Positions 60,973 through 64,000 of a DNA stretch of 64,000 nucleotides are shown here, in pieces (position 1 is the stretch's first letter; every line of letters begins with the position of its first letter). The stretch comes from Mariniflexile sp. TRM1-10 (GTDB lineage: Bacteria; Bacteroidota; Bacteroidia; Flavobacteriales; Flavobacteriaceae), in contig NZ_CP022985.1 of NCBI RefSeq assembly GCF_003425985.1, positions 3,022,001 to 3,086,000 of the forward strand. Direction: 5' to 3'. The notes beneath the pieces were generated by a model, which did not search any database, had not been told where the DNA came from, and worked only from the letters and a program-made list of their open reading frames with translations. A program made the translations under genes and the position numbers.

Positions 60973-61026
60973 AAACATCCATGGCAAAATTTTACATCCC
61001 AAAGGAATCATTATCCAGGATGTTCC
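60973..61026 (+). ncRNA. Candidate structured leader before the TlpA-like gene
   Basis: AACATCC (60974-60980) pairs with GGATGTT (61018-61024), extended by TGG with CCA, followed by CCATGTGA. The right half (GGAATCATTATCCAGGATG, TTCCATGTGA) resembles the SusC2/SusC3 leaders (GGATGATTATTCAGGGTG, TTCCATCTGA). Stem bases change in a matched way. Confidence 0.4.
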
Positions 61027-61056
61027 ATGTGATAATTGAACAACATAGATAAAAAC

Positions 61057-61593
61057 ATGAAATTTAAAGTACTACTTATCACACTACTTGTTTTTGTAAG
61101 CTGTAATAATAAAGAGAAAAAAACAGATACTGCTATTAATAATAGCACTATTGAAAAGCAAAGTGAAGCTAATTTAGATTTAGAAGTATACGATTTTAAT
61201 GGTTTTGAAAAGTTTCTTAATAAAAAGGACGATAAGATTCACGTTATAAATTTTTGGGCAACCTGGTGCGCACCTTGTGTAAAAGAGTTGCCATATTTCG
61301 AAAAATTACAAGCAGAATATGCTAATAAAAATGTTGAAGTGTTGTTGGTGAGTTTGGATTTTCCACATTTATATGATTCGAAGTTGAAACCTTTTATAAA
61401 GAATAAAAAACTAAAATCGAAAGTAATTGCATTAGACGATGTAGATATGAATACTTGGATACCTAAAGTAGATGAAACATGGTCTGGTTCTATACCAGCT
61501 ACGATAATTTATAAAAATAATGAACGTAAGTTTTTTGAGCAATCTTTTAGCTTCGAAGCATTAGAAACAGAAGTCAAACAATTTTTAAAATAG
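61057..61593 (+). CDS. TlpA-like thioredoxin-fold lipoprotein
   Basis: The ATG at 61057 gives a lipoprotein signal MKFKVLLITLLVFVSC; an upstream TTG start is less likely. The 178-residue product has a thioredoxin fold with the WCAPC redox motif (C71, C74) in INFWATWCAPCVKELPYF and the cis-Pro loop GSIPATII. It acts in the envelope, reducing or resolving disulfides, as TlpA/ResA proteins do. The next gene, 7 bp downstream, is another thioredoxin-fold protein with a CNTC motif, and the two are probably one operon. Confidence 0.9.
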   Translation: MKFKVLLITLLVFVSCNNKEKKTDTAINNSTIEKQSEANLDLEVYDFNGFEKFLNKKDDKIHVINFWATWCAPCVKELPYFEKLQAEYANKNVEVLLVSLDFPHLYDSKLKPFIKNKKLKSKVIALDDVDMNTWIPKVDETWSGSIPATIIYKNNERKFFEQSFSFEALETEVKQFLK

Positions 61594-61600
61594 AAATACA

Positions 61601-62221
61601 ATGAACAAGACTATTAAATTAATTTCCGCAGCTGTTATTGTACTATGCATTAGTGCATTTACAATTCATAAAACAACTTTTGGTGAAGGTTACAAAATAG
61701 GCGATGTTGCCGAAGATTTTTCACTTAAAAATATTGATGGAAAAATGGTATCCTTATCAGATTACAAAAAAGCAAAAGGATTTATAGTAACATTTACCTG
61801 TAACACCTGCCCGTATGCGGTAGCTTATGAAGATAGAATTATAGCTTTAGATAAAAAATATGCGTCAAAAGGCTATCCCGTCATTGCAATTATGCCAAAT
61901 AATGTAACTATCAAACCAGATGATAATTTAGACGCTATGAAGCAAAGAGCCAGCGAAAAAGGATTTACATTTCCTTATTTAATTGATAAAGAACAAAAAG
62001 TCTTTCCAAAGTTTGGGGCTACCAAAACACCACATATGTTTGTACTGCAAAAAACAGAAAAAGGCAATGTTGTTAGGTATATAGGAGCTATTGATGATAA
62101 TTATAAAGATGCATCGGCTGTGTCAACAAAGTATGTTGAAAAAGCAGTTGACGCTTTATTACAAGGAAAAGAGGTTGAGCAAACCGAAACGAAAGCGATA
62201 GGCTGTTCTATTAAAGTATAA
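61601..62221 (+). CDS. Periplasmic peroxiredoxin-like thioredoxin-fold protein
   Basis: The 206-residue protein has a signal peptide or anchor (ISAAVIVLCISAF). An AhpC/TSA-like domain begins DVAEDFSLKNIDGKMVSLSD, with redox motif CNTCPYA (C67, C70) and cis-Pro in TKTPHMFVL. This CxTCPYA group is frequent in Bacteroidota and lies close to peroxiredoxins. Substrate unknown. It follows the TlpA-like gene by 7 bp, which suggests a joint envelope redox task. Confidence 0.88.
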   Translation: MNKTIKLISAAVIVLCISAFTIHKTTFGEGYKIGDVAEDFSLKNIDGKMVSLSDYKKAKGFIVTFTCNTCPYAVAYEDRIIALDKKYASKGYPVIAIMPNNVTIKPDDNLDAMKQRASEKGFTFPYLIDKEQKVFPKFGATKTPHMFVLQKTEKGNVVRYIGAIDDNYKDASAVSTKYVEKAVDALLQGKEVEQTETKAIGCSIKV

Positions 62222-62414
62222 CGTTTTTATTAAATGGTATTGTTGTCCGATAAAACTTTTTAAATTCTCTGTAAACACAGTGATAATGGCTCTTTTAAAG
62301 AGATTGTAGACATGCAAAGACATTTGAATAGCAATTTGTTGTCATTTAGTCTATTTTCTATATTCTTTTGGTAAAGTGGTCTTAAATCTTTAATCGAACA
62401 CAAATGCTTAAAAA

Positions 62415-62446
62415 AATCCAAGGTGTAATACTTTGGATTTTTTTTC
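62415..62446 (+). terminator. Terminator after the thioredoxin-fold pair
   Basis: AATCCAA (62415-62421) pairs with TTGGATT (62433-62439), followed by eight T. The 190 bp before it show no gene. Confidence 0.75.
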
Positions 62447-62498
62447 GTCTATAAATTTTAGAAGTATTAAATTTGTATTATAAAATATATTAAAAACA

Positions 62499-62816
62499 AT
62501 GGAAGATTTATCACAAGAAGAATGGGCATCACGATTAGAGAATGACAAAAAAGCAGTCGTATTGGATGTAAGAACCGATGCCGAAGTAGCCGATGGTATT
62601 ATACCAAATGCTATTCATATAGATATATATAAAGGTCAGGATTTTATAGATGAAATTGAAGCCTTAGATAAAGATAAAAACTATTATGTGTATTGCCGTT
62701 CGGGAAATAGAAGTGGTCAAGCCTGTGCCATTATGGATCAGTTAGGTTTTGAAAATGCCTATAATCTAGAAGGAGGTATTTTAGAATGGGAAGGCGATTT
62801 GGTAGCTATAGACTAA
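62499..62816 (+). CDS. Single-domain rhodanese-like protein
   Basis: The 105-residue protein has the rhodanese fold: VVLDVRTDAEVADGIIPNAI and the active-site loop YCRSGNRSGQA with C66, then NLEGGILEW. Active rhodaneses transfer sulfur through a persulfide on this Cys. It has no signal peptide, so cytoplasmic. It stands alone after the thioredoxin-fold pair. The physiological partner is unknown. Confidence 0.9.
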   Translation: MEDLSQEEWASRLENDKKAVVLDVRTDAEVADGIIPNAIHIDIYKGQDFIDEIEALDKDKNYYVYCRSGNRSGQACAIMDQLGFENAYNLEGGILEWEGDLVAID

Positions 62817-63000
62817 ACAAATAATAGACGTTTTGTTATGTGATTTTTAACCGTTTTAACTTATAATTTGTTCTTTGAGCTTATTTTTGAGCACTTTACC
62901 TTTTTTATTTTAAGCAGCAAGTTCTTTTTTATAATTTTGTAAGGAGTTAGGAGTTAGTGTCTTAACTTAAGGACCAATCATTAAATTAATCCAAGTTTAT

Positions 63001-63270
63001 ATGCAAAACGGTTACGTTATATTAGGAATTTTAGCATTGTTATTTATAAGTATGTACGGTTATGCTTATTATTCTGTTTCTTTAGAAAAAATAAGAGAGA
63101 GAAAGAAAAAGAAAAAGGATCTTGAAAAGGAAGAATTAAGACGTTTGGAAAGCAAAAGAAAGCAGGAGATTATTGATGAAAAAGTTAGAAAGTTTAACGA
63201 ACGAAAAGAGGAAATTCATCGTGAGTTAGTGCTTTTAGAAAAAATGAAAGAAAAGCAAAAAGTAGGTTAA
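63001..63270 (+). CDS. Small membrane-anchored coiled-coil protein
   Basis: The 89-residue protein has one N-terminal membrane helix (YVILGILALLFISMYGYAYY). A highly charged helix follows (repeats of Arg, Lys and Glu from residue 30 to the end) that should form a coiled coil in the cytoplasm. No family recognised. A bidirectional-type terminator follows 20 bp later. Coding potential is supported by the helix-plus-coiled-coil design and the absence of competing frames. Confidence 0.65.
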   Translation: MQNGYVILGILALLFISMYGYAYYSVSLEKIRERKKKKKDLEKEELRRLESKRKQEIIDEKVRKFNERKEEIHRELVLLEKMKEKQKVG

Positions 63271-63290
63271 ACTAAATTCATATATAAAAA

Positions 63291-63325
63291 AATCCATGCA
63301 GATAGTAATTTGCATGGATTTTTTG
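63291..63325. terminator. Terminator between convergent genes
   Basis: AATCCATGCA (63291-63300) and TGCATGGATT (63311-63320) form a perfect 10-bp stem. T follows on the plus strand, and an A run precedes, giving T on the minus strand, so it can serve both directions. Confidence 0.85.
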
Positions 63326-63358
63326 TTTTCAATATTTTGATAGTTATAAGGACATTGA

Positions 63359-63673
63359 TTATTCATCAAAAATATTCATAGAAGCGCTAACCAAGCGCAT
63401 TGTTTCAATAGTAGGGACAAGTTCTAATTTGCTCTCATCTCTTTGTTTTTGAAACGATATAAATGAAGGGACTTCTAACAATTGTTTTTGAATGCCTTCA
63501 TTTTTATAATGGGACAGATGAACAAAGGTTTTACCGTCTTCACATGAATAAATTGTATACCGAAAATCGTTGGTATTCAATTTTTGAAAATCTTCCATAA
63601 ACAACTGAATGTTTTCCTTGTTTTTATTGACAAAATTAGGTTTTACGGTGTATGTTACTTTTACTATGATCAT
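63359..63673 (-). CDS. Small dimeric alpha/beta-barrel-type protein (monooxygenase-like)
   Basis: The 104-residue protein starts IIVKVTYTVKPNFVNKNKEN and continues FRYTIYSCEDGKTFVHLSHY, then PSFISFQKQ. This pattern resembles antibiotic-biosynthesis-monooxygenase-like ferredoxin folds that dimerise. No catalytic residue can be named. It lies 21 bp downstream of another small ferredoxin-like gene on the same strand. Function unknown. Confidence 0.6.
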   Translation of the reverse strand: MIIVKVTYTVKPNFVNKNKENIQLFMEDFQKLNTNDFRYTIYSCEDGKTFVHLSHYKNEGIQKQLLEVPSFISFQKQRDESKLELVPTIETMRLVSASMNIFDE

Positions 63674-63694
63674 CTTTAATATTTTTAAATGAGT

Positions 63695-63913
63695 TCAATA
63701 TAACTCTTCACACAAAAAGCCTTGATTCATTAGAATGTTACGGACAGAATCACTTTTAACTGTATGGGTTTCGACTCGGAGGATGTTGTCGCAATCCTCC
63801 AAATCAAAATTCCAATAACCATTTTTACTAATCAAATTATTTAAAAAAGGTTGTACTGTCTTAATATGGCTTTTTTTAGAAATAGAAGTTTTAAATACTA
63901 AAACGGTTTTCAT
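63695..63913 (-). CDS. Small hypothetical protein (72 residues), possible HMA-like fold
   Basis: The sequence MKTVLVFKTSISKKSHIKTV and NGYWNFDLEDCDNILRVETH follows the beta-alpha-beta-beta-alpha-beta order of heavy-metal-associated domains. It lacks the CxxC metal motif. It precedes the monooxygenase-like gene with a 21-bp gap, so both are probably co-transcribed. No family name can be given. Confidence 0.55.
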   Translation of the reverse strand: MKTVLVFKTSISKKSHIKTVQPFLNNLISKNGYWNFDLEDCDNILRVETHTVKSDSVRNILMNQGFLCEELY

Positions 63914-63970
63914 CTGTTTATATTTATTGTTTTTTAGTTTAGTCCAATCTCAAATACTTCTGCATATAGC

Positions 63971-63991
63971 TTCGACAGGCTCAGTATGACA
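63971..63991. repeat. Short palindromic-repeat unit at the window end
   Basis: TTCGACAGGCTCAGTATGAC is a variant of the unit at 51226-51267 and 33867-33981. Confidence 0.7.
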
Positions 63992-64000
63992 GACCGTGTT

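Noticed and set aside
1..64000. tRNA or rRNA genes
   Set aside because: I found no cloverleaf or rRNA signature sequence while reading, although a tRNA scan was not possible.

Overview
The window reads as chromosome of a Bacteroidota bacterium, most likely a marine Flavobacteriaceae member. The evidence is AT-rich coding, SusC/SusD pairs, hybrid two-component sensors, a type IX secretion sorting domain, a LETM1-related protein of the flavobacterial type, and a trp operon with a Bacteroidota-type attenuator. All assignments come from reading the sequence; no search was run.

Left two thirds (about 0.8-44.8 kb): a fructan (levan/inulin-type) utilization locus that has been duplicated and rearranged. 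It holds two hybrid sensor/regulators with periplasmic sugar-binding domains, three SusC/SusD pairs, three surface lipoproteins with a shared glycan-binding-like domain, three GH32 fructan hydrolases, two MFS sugar porters, two PfkB fructokinases and two near-identical GH3 enzymes. One GH32 is fused to a porter, one is T9SS-secreted with foreign-looking composition, and one is a lipoprotein. The expected flow is: surface binding and cutting, SusCD import, periplasmic release of fructose by GH32, MFS uptake, phosphorylation by fructokinase, with free fructose sensed by the hybrid regulators. Between the intact genes lie relics of MFS-GH32, SusC, SusD, a PKD protein, a hybrid sensor, a fructokinase and a probable GH30. 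They allow much of the duplication history to be read. SusC2 is a chimera: its leader and N-terminal domain match SusC3, and its plug and barrel match SusC1.

Middle (44.8-51.6 kb): housekeeping genes, namely a GNAT-nitrilase fusion, lpxD, a LETM1-related protein, a DEAD-box helicase, a small DUF6500-like protein and a VF530-like protein.

Right (51.7-60.8 kb, minus strand): trmL and the trp operon in the order trpE-G-D-C-F-B-A, preceded by a leader peptide with three Trp codons and a terminator. The operon has been invaded by small one-gene cassettes (GIY-YIG, four-helix-bundle IVS-type, GxxExxY), each flanked by inverted repeats. trpF carries an in-frame palindromic insert. The last 3 kb hold two thioredoxin-fold proteins, a rhodanese and small unknown genes.

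A dispersed 161-bp palindromic element, with four copies whose ends vary in a matched way, and the cassette-filled trp operon are the strongest candidates for something not yet described.
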